64,000 nucleotides of DNA, from contig NZ_VIVK01000001.1 of the NCBI RefSeq assembly GCF_007828865.1, positions 1,178,001 to 1,242,000 of the forward strand, in the 5' to 3' direction. The notes beneath the pieces were generated by a model. It worked only from the letters and a program-made list of their open reading frames with translations, ran no database searches and was not told the DNA's origin. Within the stretch, counting starts at the first letter, position 1, and every line of letters starts with the position of its first letter. Position numbers and translations under genes: made by a program. Positions 7,658 to 15,043 of this stretch are shown here, in pieces. The DNA is from Kribbella amoyensis. GTDB lineage: Bacteria > Actinomycetota > Actinomycetes > Propionibacteriales > Kribbellaceae.

Positions 7658-9054
7658 CGCAGGTACCCCCTGGTCTCGAGTTCGGCCACGAACGCGGAGT
7701 ACAGCTCGTCCAGTCGCGGGCGCGAGCGCGGCTCGATCACCCGGGCGACCCGCACCATCCGGCCCGCGGTCTCCGTCACCGAGGTCCCGGCCGACGCCGC
7801 AAGAACCGCCATCCCGAACGCCGGATCAGGGGCCGCCGGCAACTCCACCGGTACGCCGAGGACGTCGGCGCGGAGCTGGTTCCAGTGGTCGCTGCGGACC
7901 GCGCCACCGGTGAGGGACACGGACCGCAGCGGTTCGGCGCCGAGACGGACCAGGTGGTCGAACGCCAGCCGCTCGACGAACGCGACGCCCTGCTGGACCG
8001 CGATGTACCGGTGCAGGTCGTCCTGGATCTCGCCGAGCTCGAAGCCCTCCGCATCGGGGGCGACGAACGGAAACCGCTCACCGCGCTTGGTCAAGGGATA
8101 GATCGTGGCGCCGATCGGCCCGTCGGTGTCGGTGAGCTCGGTGGCGGCCCGGTCGAGCGCCTCCAGGTCGGCGCCGGGGAGCATCGTGGTCAGCGCGCCG
8201 GCGCCCGTGTTCGACGCGCCGCCGGGGAGCCAGCCGCCGTCGGGATGACGGTGACTGTAGACGGCGCCGGTCGGGTCCTCGATCAGGTCCTTGGTGACGC
8301 CCTTGAGGACGAGGGTGGTGCCGAGGACCGAGTTCCACGCGCCCGGGCTGAGTGCGCCCGCCGCGAGTTGGGCGGCGCACCCGTCGGTCATCCCGGCCAG
8401 GATCGGCGTCCCCTCGGGGAGCCCGGTGACCTTGGCCTTCGCCGCGGACACCCGGCCGATCTCGGTCCCCGGCAGGACCACCTCGGGGAGGAGATCCGGG
8501 GCGAGACCGAGCCGTTCGTAAGCCTCGACGGGCCAGGCGCCGATCGGTCCGACAGTGAGGTCGTACCCGGTCTTGAGCGCGTGGCTGGTGTCGGTGGCGA
8601 CCGGGTGACCGGCAAGGTCGGCGGCGACCACGTCCGCGCTGTGGGCGACGAGGTGGTCGCCCCGTGCGAGCCAGAGGATCTTCGGCAGCGCCCAGGTCGG
8701 CTGCATCGAGGTGGCCCAGCGCCCGGGATCGGCGGCGACCACCTTCGGCAGGATGGCGGCGGCCCGGGCGTCGTCGTACATCAGGGCCGGGCCGGCCGGA
8801 CGACCCGCGCGGTCGGTGAGCAGGACGGTGCCGGAGGTCGAGCAGATCGCGAGGCCGCGGACTTCCGGCGTCGCGACCTCGGCGAGCACGTTCTCGACCG
8901 CGGTGATCCACTCGTGCGGATCCTGCTCGTGCCGATCACCGGTCCGCGTACTGGTCAGTGGCCGCGCTGTATGGGCCAGGACGGTCCCGTCGTCCCCGGC
9001 CAGGACGGCCCGGACGCTCTGGGTGCCGAGGTCCACGCCGATCCAGGCCACCAC
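7654..9054 (-). CDS. FGGY-family carbohydrate kinase (second, xylulose/ribulose-kinase-like)
   Basis: This 466-residue kinase opens the locus. It carries IGVDLGTQSVRAVLAGDDG near the N-terminus, a catalytic Asp in LAGMTDGCAAQLAAGA near residue 225, and VSLTGGAVRSDHWNQL in the C-terminal ATP-binding domain. The ICSTSGT and MYDDARA segments recall the xylulose-kinase-1/D-ribulose-kinase branch rather than classical XylB, so a ketopentose or a tetrulose is a reasonable guess. The GTG start at 9054 is preceded by AGGGGAGAGC. It is followed by the phosphatase with a four-base overlap. The region upstream holds a palindromic operator candidate. Confidence 0.92.
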   Translation of the reverse strand: MVAWIGVDLGTQSVRAVLAGDDGTVLAHTARPLTSTRTGDRHEQDPHEWITAVENVLAEVATPEVRGLAICSTSGTVLLTDRAGRPAGPALMYDDARAAAILPKVVAADPGRWATSMQPTWALPKILWLARGDHLVAHSADVVAADLAGHPVATDTSHALKTGYDLTVGPIGAWPVEAYERLGLAPDLLPEVVLPGTEIGRVSAAKAKVTGLPEGTPILAGMTDGCAAQLAAGALSPGAWNSVLGTTLVLKGVTKDLIEDPTGAVYSHRHPDGGWLPGGASNTGAGALTTMLPGADLEALDRAATELTDTDGPIGATIYPLTKRGERFPFVAPDAEGFELGEIQDDLHRYIAVQQGVAFVERLAFDHLVRLGAEPLRSVSLTGGAVRSDHWNQLRADVLGVPVELPAAPDPAFGMAVLAASAGTSVTETAGRMVRVARVIEPRSRPRLDELYSAFVAELETRGYLR

Positions 9055-9067
9055 GCTCTCCCCTCAC

Positions 9068-9098
9068 CGATGTTAGCTAGATTGATAACATAACATCG
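9068..9098. promoter_or_regulatory. Palindromic operator candidate upstream of the kinase unit
   Basis: CGATGTTA (9068-9075) is an exact inverted match to TAACATCG (9091-9098). Nested inside is TGTTA (9071-9075) with TAACA (9086-9090), ten bases apart. TGTTA/TAACA half sites are those of the classical E. coli deo operator, which suits the DeoR-family regulator encoded in this operon. The site begins only 14 bases upstream of the first kinase start, a position expected for a repressor that blocks initiation or early elongation. The AT-rich core stands out from the GC-rich surroundings. Confidence 0.6.
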
Positions 9099-9154
9099 GA
9101 TCGCGATAAGAGTTGTGCCGGTTCCATACTGCGCAACAGACGGGGGCAACGGAA

Positions 9155-9187
9155 AGCCCCGCGTTCCACGGTGGGGAACGCGGGGCT
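9155..9187 (-). terminator. Strong hairpin, probable terminator
   Basis: AGCCCCGCGTTCC (9155-9167) pairs perfectly with GGAACGCGGGGCT (9175-9187) over 13 bases with a seven-base loop. A further seven-base outer pairing (TACTGCG at 9127-9133 with CGCAGTA at 9191-9197) could extend it. It lies directly downstream of the short minus-strand gene at 9202-9435 and upstream of the kinase operon promoter, so it most likely insulates the sugar operon from that gene. There is no long U-tract, as is common in actinobacterial terminators. Confidence 0.75.
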
Positions 9188-9201
9188 GTCCGCAGTACAT
9201 G

Positions 9202-9435
9202 TCAGGAGTGCATCAACAGCAACGACCGATCGGCCGTCGCGACCCCGATCCGGCCGCCGTCGAGAGCGCCGTACGCCCCGATCGGGCCGGTCGCCGGTCG
9301 GCCGTGCCGGTTCACCCAGAAGCCCCAGCCGGCCGGTGCGTCCGGCCAAGCAGGGTCGGGCTCCCAGCCGGGCGGCGGCCGCCAGCTGTCACTCGGCGGT
9401 TCCGGCCAGCTGGGTGGCGGATTGAATCTGTGCAC
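9202..9435 (-). CDS. Short W/P-rich protein, truncated paralogue of the Excalibur-domain protein
   Basis: This 77-residue product (GTG start, MHRFNPPPSW) has the same opening module as the neighbour at 9640-10260: repeats of PP, GW and DPxWP ending in a GFWVNRHGRP segment, then a short Gly-rich stretch (GPIGAYGALDGGRIG). It stops there, without the membrane helix, linker or C-terminal domain of the neighbour. The W/P-rich module is common in actinobacterial membrane proteins of unknown function. It could be a small cytoplasmic protein or a decayed duplicate. A longer frame starts 42 bases upstream, but the similarity to the neighbour begins at the chosen GTG. Confidence 0.6.
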   Translation of the reverse strand: MHRFNPPPSWPEPPSDSWRPPPGWEPDPAWPDAPAGWGFWVNRHGRPATGPIGAYGALDGGRIGVATADRSLLLMHS

Positions 9436-9639
9436 GGGCGGCCCTTCCGGATTCCCCAGGAGACCCGGGATCAACAAGTCACTGACTCGTCAACGACCAG
9501 GTCGTCCGAACGTCACGCCTAAATCTTCGTAAAGTTTATGGCGAAACCCCGTGTCGCGCGCAAGGAACAGACAGTAGTCGTCTATCACTCTCCGCACTGT
9601 TGCCGAGAGCAATCGCCTGCTCACGATCCGCGATCCTGG

Positions 9640-10260
9640 CTACTCGCAGGCGACCCCGTCGTCGTCCCGGTCGAGATGCGACGCATAGCCCGGATCCCCG
9701 CGATACAAGGGAGTCACACCCGCGGCCCGCGCTTCCGAGCAGTTCGCGTAGGAGACGTTCACCCGCTCCGTCGTGCGCGTACTGGTTGCCTTCGGCGCCG
9801 CCGTCCTGGTCTGCCTGACCAAGGGCGCCGGCTGCGTCGCCGTCCTCGTTTGCGTCGGCTTGACCGTGACGGTCCGCGGTGGCGGCGCGGGCTGCGTGAC
9901 GGTTGCCGTCGGCCCCGGCACGGTCTCCCGAACCGTCACAGTGGTCTCCGGCCCAGGCACCGTCCGAGTGACAGTCGGCTTGTCCACCGCCTGCGAAGCC
10001 TGCCCGGTTCCTCCGCTGAGCGCGCTCAGCACCAGGATGAGCAGCACCCCACCAGCCCCACCCACGGCCGCCAGTCGACCTCGGCCGACCGAGCCGTACA
10101 GACCTCGCGGGCCGAGGCTGCGGCCGCCGCGCTCGTTGACCCAGAACCGCCAGCGCGGCGGTGGCGCCGGCCAGGACGGGTCGGGACGCCAGCCCGGCGG
10201 AGGTCGCCAGTCGGGCGTCGGTGGAGCCGGCCAGCCCGGCGGTGAATTGAAGTGATCCAT
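9640..10260 (-). CDS. Membrane-anchored Excalibur calcium-binding domain protein
   Basis: This 206-residue protein has three parts. Residues 6-47 are a W/P-rich cytoplasmic module (PPGWPAPP, DPSWPAPPPRWRFWVN). Residues about 63-85 form one membrane helix (AAVGGAGGVLLILVLSALS). A Thr/Val/Pro-rich extracytoplasmic linker leads to a C-terminal Excalibur domain (about 168-206) with YANCSEARAAG and the DRDDDGVACE calcium-site ending. Excalibur domains are small extracellular Ca2+-binding modules. The start ATG has GGAGGGGGG about 7-10 bases upstream. Its function is unknown; a cell-surface role is likely. The shortened paralogue lies just downstream. Confidence 0.85.
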   Translation of the reverse strand: MDHFNSPPGWPAPPTPDWRPPPGWRPDPSWPAPPPRWRFWVNERGGRSLGPRGLYGSVGRGRLAAVGGAGGVLLILVLSALSGGTGQASQAVDKPTVTRTVPGPETTVTVRETVPGPTATVTQPAPPPRTVTVKPTQTRTATQPAPLVRQTRTAAPKATSTRTTERVNVSYANCSEARAAGVTPLYRGDPGYASHLDRDDDGVACE

Positions 10261-10287
10261 GGAAGTTCCCCCCTCCGGCGGCTACAT

Positions 10288-10314
10288 CCTGTGACGGGGG
10301 TGCCGCGTTACAGG
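10288..10314. promoter_or_regulatory. Imperfect inverted repeat in divergent promoter region
   Basis: CCTGTGAC (10288-10295) faces GTTACAGG (10307-10314), matching at seven of eight positions. It lies 28 bases upstream of the Excalibur gene start and 86 bases upstream of the divergent gene at 10401. A TTGACA (10341-10346) on the plus strand could be the -35 of that divergent gene, but no good -10 follows at normal spacing. This may be an operator serving either gene. Confidence 0.3.
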
Positions 10315-10400
10315 AAATTGCCGAGGCGGCAGGTCGGGGCTTGACATCGACGGTGGGTGGGCGGACCTTGAATTCAGTCGATCGGCGTCGTGGGGGGACC

Positions 10401-11243
10401 ATGGATACTGATCAGGGCTCTGTCGTGCTGCGCCGGTTCAGCGGCTGTCTGCACGGAGCCACACTGCTCACTCTGCACTGCGATTCGCGCCGGCCCGGGG
10501 AGCCTTTCGGGACCGACGTCGTCAAGCAACTGGCCGCCGACGGGCTGCTCGGCCACGTCCTGTGGAGTACCGCGTGTACGCCACGGGACGTGCTCGCCGG
10601 AGGTTTCCAGGTACTCCGGGAGAACGGGCTGTTCCTCGCCCGGGTGGATCTCAGTGGAGTCCCCGGGGACCCAGGCCGCCTGCGGGAGCTGATCGCGGCC
10701 GTCCAGCTGCTCCGGCGACTCGGGATCCTGGTCGAGTACGAGCTGGACCTGTTCGCCGGGGCGCCGCGGTTCTCCGGCGTCCGGGACAAGATCGCGATGA
10801 TGCGGTACGTGGTCGCGGACGGGACCGTGCCGGCGATGTTCACGACCGGGCCGATCGAGGGTCCGTGCTCACCCTGGCTGGACGGCTACCGGCGCCAGCT
10901 CGCGATCGCGGTCGAACCGTGGATCGGGCCCGGTGGACTCGCCGGTCAGCTCGCGCAGGCGTGGGCCGAGATCGTCGTCGCGGAGCGGCTCATGCTCGCG
11001 CTCAGCGGGGTCGCCGCACACCGGATCGCCTTGCAGCGCTTGACTCTGCGGACCAACACCGTGCTGCTCGACCTGGTCAGCGCCGGCGCCCGGGAGTACG
11101 AGACGACCGGCGGCACCCGGCTGCTGGACGACGACCTGATCCTGCCCGTGGCCGAACCGCTCGCCGCCCGCATGATTGCCCTGCGCAACAACTTCCTCCA
11201 GGTCAACGGCCCCGCTCTGCGGGCTGACGGATCGATCCGCTGA
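10401..11243 (+). CDS. Uncharacterised protein, possibly a radical-SAM-barrel remnant without cluster motif
   Basis: I do not recognise this 280-residue protein with certainty. It starts at the ATG following GGGGGGACC. It is soluble, with no signal or membrane helix. The middle section (FLARVDLSGVPGD, then RELIAAVQLLRRLGILVEYE, then VRDKIAMMRYVVADGTVPAM and TTGPIEGPC) resembles the second half of the barrel in B12-dependent-type radical SAM enzymes, where an LRRLGI helix is followed by a strand and a TPI-like segment. There is no CX3CX2C cluster motif, so it would not be catalytically active as a radical SAM enzyme. The C-terminal 120 residues are helical. It stands alone, divergent from the Excalibur gene. 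Confidence 0.7.
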   Translation: MDTDQGSVVLRRFSGCLHGATLLTLHCDSRRPGEPFGTDVVKQLAADGLLGHVLWSTACTPRDVLAGGFQVLRENGLFLARVDLSGVPGDPGRLRELIAAVQLLRRLGILVEYELDLFAGAPRFSGVRDKIAMMRYVVADGTVPAMFTTGPIEGPCSPWLDGYRRQLAIAVEPWIGPGGLAGQLAQAWAEIVVAERLMLALSGVAAHRIALQRLTLRTNTVLLDLVSAGAREYETTGGTRLLDDDLILPVAEPLAARMIALRNNFLQVNGPALRADGSIR

Positions 11244-11347
11244 CCCGGACCAGCTGGGTGCCCATGGCAACGGCACCAGCGGCCGCGAGCGCCTCGGCGG
11301 GACTACGGCCGCCGTCGGTTCCGCCTTTCGATCTCGGTGATAGGGCC

Positions 11348-11377
11348 TTCCGATCCTCGCTTTAACGTTGTAATAAT
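11348..11377 (+). promoter_or_regulatory. Candidate promoter of the GH43 gene
   Basis: TTCCGA (11348-11353) and TAATAA (11371-11376) are spaced by 17 bases, giving a plausible -35/-10 pair 42 bases before the ATG of the secreted hydrolase. The spacer holds TTTAACGTTGTAA, an AT-rich stretch with a central ACGT of the sort bound by LacI-family sugar repressors, though it is not a good palindrome. Confidence 0.4.
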
Positions 11378-11418
11378 GGCGCAGGGATCCGTACCGTCCG
11401 CCCACGAAGGGGTCCGCC

Positions 11419-12855
11419 ATGAGGCTCGTCCGCCCGCTCCTCACCGCCTTGTTCGCCACCCTGCTCGCCACCGGGACCGCCGCGGCGGCCGAACCGGTGC
11501 CGCCTGAACCCGCCGCCCCGGAGACCGTGATGGCCCAGACCTTCCGCAACCCGGTGAACGCCGGGGCCGACCCGTCGCTGCTGTACCACAACGGCCGGTA
11601 CTACGTGGCGACGACGACCGGGAACCGGATCGGGATCTGGTCCTCCCCCAGCCTGGCCACGTTGCTGGTCGCCCCGGAGACCGTGGTCTACCGGGAGTCC
11701 GACCCGAGCCGCAACACCCAGATGTGGGCGCCCGCGTTCCGGCACGTCGGCAACCGCTGGTACGTGTACTACACCGCCTCCGACGGGGTCGACGCGAACC
11801 ACCGGATGTACGTGCTCGAGTCGGCCGGCGACGACCCGCTCGGCCCGTACACGTTCAAGGCCAAGATCGCCGACTTCGGGGAGTACGCGATCGACGGCGA
11901 ACCGATCACGCACAACGGGCAGCAGTACTTCGTCTGGGCCGGCCCGGGTCGCGGGATGGGCGGTCCGGCGCAGCTGTACATCGTCCGGATGAGCAACCCG
12001 TGGACGGCGACCGGCGCCCGCGTCGCGATCCCGGCCAGCGGTGGCTGCAACGAGGTCCGGGAGGGTCCGACGCCGCTGTACCGCAACGGCCGCACGTTCC
12101 TCACGTACTCCAGTTGCGACACCGGCAAACCGGACTACCAGCTGTGGATGAAGAGCATCGCCAACGGCGCCGACCCGATGGTCGCGGCGAACTGGGTCCA
12201 GCATCCGGGCCCGATCTTCTCCCGCAACGACGCGACCGGCGTCTGGGGACCGGGGCACCACTCGTTCTTCACCTCGCCCGACGGCACCGAGGACTGGATC
12301 GCGTACCACGGCAAGAACACCAGCCAGTACACGTACTCGTTCCGCACCAGCCGGGTGCAGAAGATCGGCTGGAACGCCGACGGCACCCCGAACCTCGGCC
12401 GCCCGCTGGCCGCCGGCGCCACCCAGACCCTGCCGTCCGGCGACCCGGGCGCGGCCACCTCGGTGATCAACGACACCGACGTCGGGACCGGCCTCAACCA
12501 GGTCCAGTACTCCGGGGTCTGGAACTCCGGGTCCGGTTGCGGCGTGCAGTGCTTCTGGGGCAACGACCACTGGAGCGGGGCGGCCGGCAACACGGCGACG
12601 ATCCGGTTCAGCGGGACCAAGGTGGCGTTGCTCAGCGTGCGCGACGTCGGCAACGGGATCGCCGCGATCTCGATCGACGGCGGGCCCGAGCAACGGGTCG
12701 ACTACTACAGCTCGATCCGGGTCGGGGAGCAGCTGAACTACGTCAGCCCGACCCTGCCGGCGGGCGAGCACACGCTCAGGGTCCGGGTCACCGGGGAGAA
12801 GAACCCGGCCTCCACCAGTACCCAGGTCAGCATCGATCGGATCGAGGTGTACTGA
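11419..12855 (+). CDS. Secreted glycoside hydrolase family 43-like enzyme
   Basis: This 478-residue protein has a Sec signal peptide (residues 1-24, AAAAEP cleavage region) and a five-bladed beta-propeller of the GH43 type. The three expected acidic residues are visible: Asp51 in NAGADPSLLY (base), Asp159 in YAIDGEP (pKa modulator) and Glu215 in REGPTPLY (acid). GH43 enzymes are inverting alpha-L-arabinofuranosidases, arabinanases and beta-xylosidases. After residue about 345 there is a second beta-rich domain (GVWNSGSGCGVQCFWGNDHW...IDRIEVY) that looks like a carbohydrate-binding jelly roll. The likely role is release of arabinose from plant polysaccharide. A GH127 arabinofuranosidase lies 12 kb away. 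Confidence 0.88.
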   Translation: MRLVRPLLTALFATLLATGTAAAAEPVPPEPAAPETVMAQTFRNPVNAGADPSLLYHNGRYYVATTTGNRIGIWSSPSLATLLVAPETVVYRESDPSRNTQMWAPAFRHVGNRWYVYYTASDGVDANHRMYVLESAGDDPLGPYTFKAKIADFGEYAIDGEPITHNGQQYFVWAGPGRGMGGPAQLYIVRMSNPWTATGARVAIPASGGCNEVREGPTPLYRNGRTFLTYSSCDTGKPDYQLWMKSIANGADPMVAANWVQHPGPIFSRNDATGVWGPGHHSFFTSPDGTEDWIAYHGKNTSQYTYSFRTSRVQKIGWNADGTPNLGRPLAAGATQTLPSGDPGAATSVINDTDVGTGLNQVQYSGVWNSGSGCGVQCFWGNDHWSGAAGNTATIRFSGTKVALLSVRDVGNGIAAISIDGGPEQRVDYYSSIRVGEQLNYVSPTLPAGEHTLRVRVTGEKNPASTSTQVSIDRIEVY

Positions 12856-12899
12856 TCCGGTCGCGGGCCGGTGTCACCGCCGGATGACAGAATGGCCGG

Positions 12900-13511
12900 G
12901 TGCCTGAGACCTCGTCGTTGCTGCTCGCCGGGCAGGAGTCTGCCTGGAAGCGGATCCTCACGCACCCGTTCGTCACCCGGACCTCTGCCGGCACACTGCC
13001 CCGGGCCAGGTTCGACCGGTGGCTGACCGAGGACTACTTCTTCGTGCTGGCGTTCCGCGCGTTCCTGCGGGAGCTGAGCACGATCGCGCCGGACGACGCG
13101 GCGCGGGAGGTACTGGCCGGTGGTCTCGCGGCGCTGGAGCCCGAGCTGGCGCTGTTCGAGGCCGAGGCCGCCGAGCGCGGGCTCGACCTGGCCGTCGAGC
13201 CGTCGCTGCTGAACCTCGGGTACTCGTCCTACCTGCTCGCGTCGGTGCACGCGGGCTGGCCGGTCGGGATCACGGTGCTGTACGCGGTGGAGAAGGCGTA
13301 CTACGACGCGTGGGCCTCGGTCCGGGACACGACCGGCCCGGACACGCCGTACGCCGGGTTCGTCGCGAACTGGTCGTCGCCGGAGTTCGCGGCGTACGTC
13401 GAGCAACTGGCCGGCCTGGTCGACCGCGAGCAGCCGGCCGCGGAACTGACGCTCGCCTTCGACCGGGTGGTGCGGTTCGAACTGGCGTTCTGGGATCTGG
13501 TGCAGGGGTGA
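12900..13511 (+). CDS. TenA family protein
   Basis: This 203-residue all-helical protein belongs to the TenA/thiaminase II fold. Visible family features are the N-terminal FVTRTSAGTLPRARFDRWL segment with the Tyr-Phe-Phe block, the central GWPVGITVLYAVEKAYYDAW, and the ending FELAFWDLVQG that holds the conserved Glu near the C-terminus. The active-site Cys of classical TenA_C enzymes is missing, since the protein has no cysteine, so it is nearer the TenA_E group, which acts in salvage of thiamin breakdown products. The GTG at 12900 is used because the nearby ATG at 12892 is out of frame. It overlaps the next gene by four bases, and no other thiamin gene is nearby. Confidence 0.87.
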   Translation: MPETSSLLLAGQESAWKRILTHPFVTRTSAGTLPRARFDRWLTEDYFFVLAFRAFLRELSTIAPDDAAREVLAGGLAALEPELALFEAEAAERGLDLAVEPSLLNLGYSSYLLASVHAGWPVGITVLYAVEKAYYDAWASVRDTTGPDTPYAGFVANWSSPEFAAYVEQLAGLVDREQPAAELTLAFDRVVRFELAFWDLVQG

Positions 13512-14206
13512 AGACAGCGGTTCTCGCGAGTGGCCTGGTGCTGCTCGGGCTCCTCGGTGGTGCCGCCGGGTACGAGATTGGCCGGCGCACCGAGTCGGCC
13601 GCGGCGGGCGGGACCGGGCCGGGCGAAGCCACGACCGAGCCGACTCCGCCGCCGGCGTTCGCCCTGAAGACCCCGGTTCCGAACTCGCTGCCCGGTCTCA
13701 AGGTGAAGGGGATGCGGTTCCAGGACCACACCTTCTCGGTCCGGCAGGAGCCGCAGCCGTCGGTCCGGGTGTCGCTCGCGACCCCGCGCGGCTGGCGGCT
13801 CACCACCTCGCCCGACACCCCGGGCGAGGTGAAGTTCCTGGATCCGCTGCGCGAGCGCGCGGTGCGGGTGGAGTCCGGCTTTCCCGCCGACCTGACGCCG
13901 GCCCAGTTGCTGGACAAGCTGATCGGCGACCTCCGGTCCAGCCAGCCGCCGGAGAACGACCTGCGCATCCTGGAGCAAGGCGCCGACACCGTGACCGACG
14001 AGGAAGGCACCCGGCGGGACATCGCGACGCTGATCTACACCTACATCCCGAAGGAGACCCGACGGTACGTGATCGTCCGCTGGGTAGCGGCCGGCGGTGA
14101 CGACAAGGCCACCGTCGAGATGAGCATCACCGGTCTGCCACAGGACGCCGACGGGCTCGGCGCGGTGCTGTTCGAGGCGACCAAGACGGTCGGCCAGAAG
14201 GACTGA
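13508..14206 (+). CDS. Uncharacterised membrane-anchored envelope protein (paralogue A)
   Basis: This 232-residue protein has one N-terminal hydrophobic helix (residues about 4-22, VLASGLVLLGLLGGAAGY) that serves as signal anchor, a Pro/Thr-rich spacer, and an extracytoplasmic domain of about 170 residues. The domain includes RVSLATPRGWRL, VKFLDPLRERAVRVESGF and LIYTYIPKETRRYVIVRWVA. The next gene encodes the same layout with matching blocks, so the two are tandem paralogues. The product is of unknown function; the fold recalls small actinobacterial surface domains that follow lipoproteins. The GTG start overlaps the TenA stop (GTGA), although a functional link to TenA is unlikely. Confidence 0.8.
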   Translation: MKTAVLASGLVLLGLLGGAAGYEIGRRTESAAAGGTGPGEATTEPTPPPAFALKTPVPNSLPGLKVKGMRFQDHTFSVRQEPQPSVRVSLATPRGWRLTTSPDTPGEVKFLDPLRERAVRVESGFPADLTPAQLLDKLIGDLRSSQPPENDLRILEQGADTVTDEEGTRRDIATLIYTYIPKETRRYVIVRWVAAGGDDKATVEMSITGLPQDADGLGAVLFEATKTVGQKD

Positions 14207-14289
14207 GCCCGCGCTCCGGACGAACCTTCCGGCGGTGATTTTGGCCGCCCGGGCCAACCAAGAGGGCCGCTGCGTCGTCTCAGTCGTAG

Positions 14290-14305
14290 GCCCGCGAACG
14301 CGGGC
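14290..14305 (+). other. Short perfect hairpin between paralogous genes
   Basis: GCCCGCG (14290-14296) and CGCGGGC (14299-14305) are exact complements with two bases between, folding as a six-pair stem with a four-base loop. A second hairpin lies at 14241-14257 (TTGGCC/GGCCAA, five-base loop). Together they fill the 122-base gap between paralogues A and B and may end transcription of the first gene; neither has a U-tract. Confidence 0.4.
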
Positions 14306-14328
14306 GAGCCTGATTCGGTGGAGGAGGC

Positions 14329-15021
14329 ATGCGCGTGGTCAGCAGAGTCGCGGGCACCATGCTGCTCGCCTCCGGCCTGCTCGGCATCGCCGCCCTCGGT
14401 ACCGCCGGTGGGTACGGCGTCGGCCTGCTCACCTCGGCCGACGCGCAGACCTCGGGATCACCCGCACCGATCGGCTCGACGACGCCCACGCCCACGGAAC
14501 CGGTGAAGACCGGGTTGCCCGACAACACCCCGGCGCTGGACAAGGGCGACCTGCGGTACAAGACCCGCTCGTTCGTGGCGGACTGGGCCGTGCGCTCGAA
14601 CGTGACGGTGAAGGTGCCCTCCAACTGGTGGATGACCCAGCCGGATCCGAAGAAGGAAGCCCGGTTCACCGATCCGACGGGCAAGCGCTTCGTCCGGATC
14701 GAGGCCGGTTTCACCATCACCCGGCCGCCGACCGCCTCCCTCGAGGCCAAGATTCAGGCGCTCAGGGGAGTCCCGCCGAGCCAGGCCCTGAAGATCCTCT
14801 CGCGCGACGTCGCCGACGACGGCCGCACAGCCACCCTGGTCTACACCTACATCCCGCAGGAATCGGTCCGCCACGTGGTGGTCCGGTGGGTCGCCCTGGA
14901 CGACTCCGGCAACTGCGCCGTCGAGATCAGCGCGGGTGGTCTGCCGCAGGACGAGCAGGCGGTCCGGGACGTGCTCGAACACGCCACCGACACGGTGACG
15001 CGGACGGACCAGGCCACATAG
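14329..15021 (+). CDS. Uncharacterised membrane-anchored envelope protein (paralogue B)
   Basis: This 230-residue protein repeats the design of paralogue A. A hydrophobic N-terminal helix (residues about 8-32) is followed by a Ser/Thr/Pro spacer and an extracytoplasmic domain. Shared blocks are a W-rich VPSNWWMTQPDPKKEARFTDP region, a FVRIEAGF strand, and TLVYTYIPQESVRHVVVRWV near the C-terminus, followed by an acidic GLPQDEQ segment that matches GLPQDAD of paralogue A. The ATG is preceded by GGTGGAGGAGGC, a strong ribosome site. The pair probably arose by tandem duplication and diverged to perhaps one third identity; no enzyme motif is visible. Confidence 0.82.
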   Translation: MRVVSRVAGTMLLASGLLGIAALGTAGGYGVGLLTSADAQTSGSPAPIGSTTPTPTEPVKTGLPDNTPALDKGDLRYKTRSFVADWAVRSNVTVKVPSNWWMTQPDPKKEARFTDPTGKRFVRIEAGFTITRPPTASLEAKIQALRGVPPSQALKILSRDVADDGRTATLVYTYIPQESVRHVVVRWVALDDSGNCAVEISAGGLPQDEQAVRDVLEHATDTVTRTDQAT

Positions 15022-15043
15022 TTGCCTAGGGCAAGCTAGGGCG

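Noticed and set aside
9127..9197. Riboswitch-like structured region
   Set aside because: The dominant 13-bp stem is at the end of the short upstream gene and no ligand-binding consensus is visible. A terminator explains it better.
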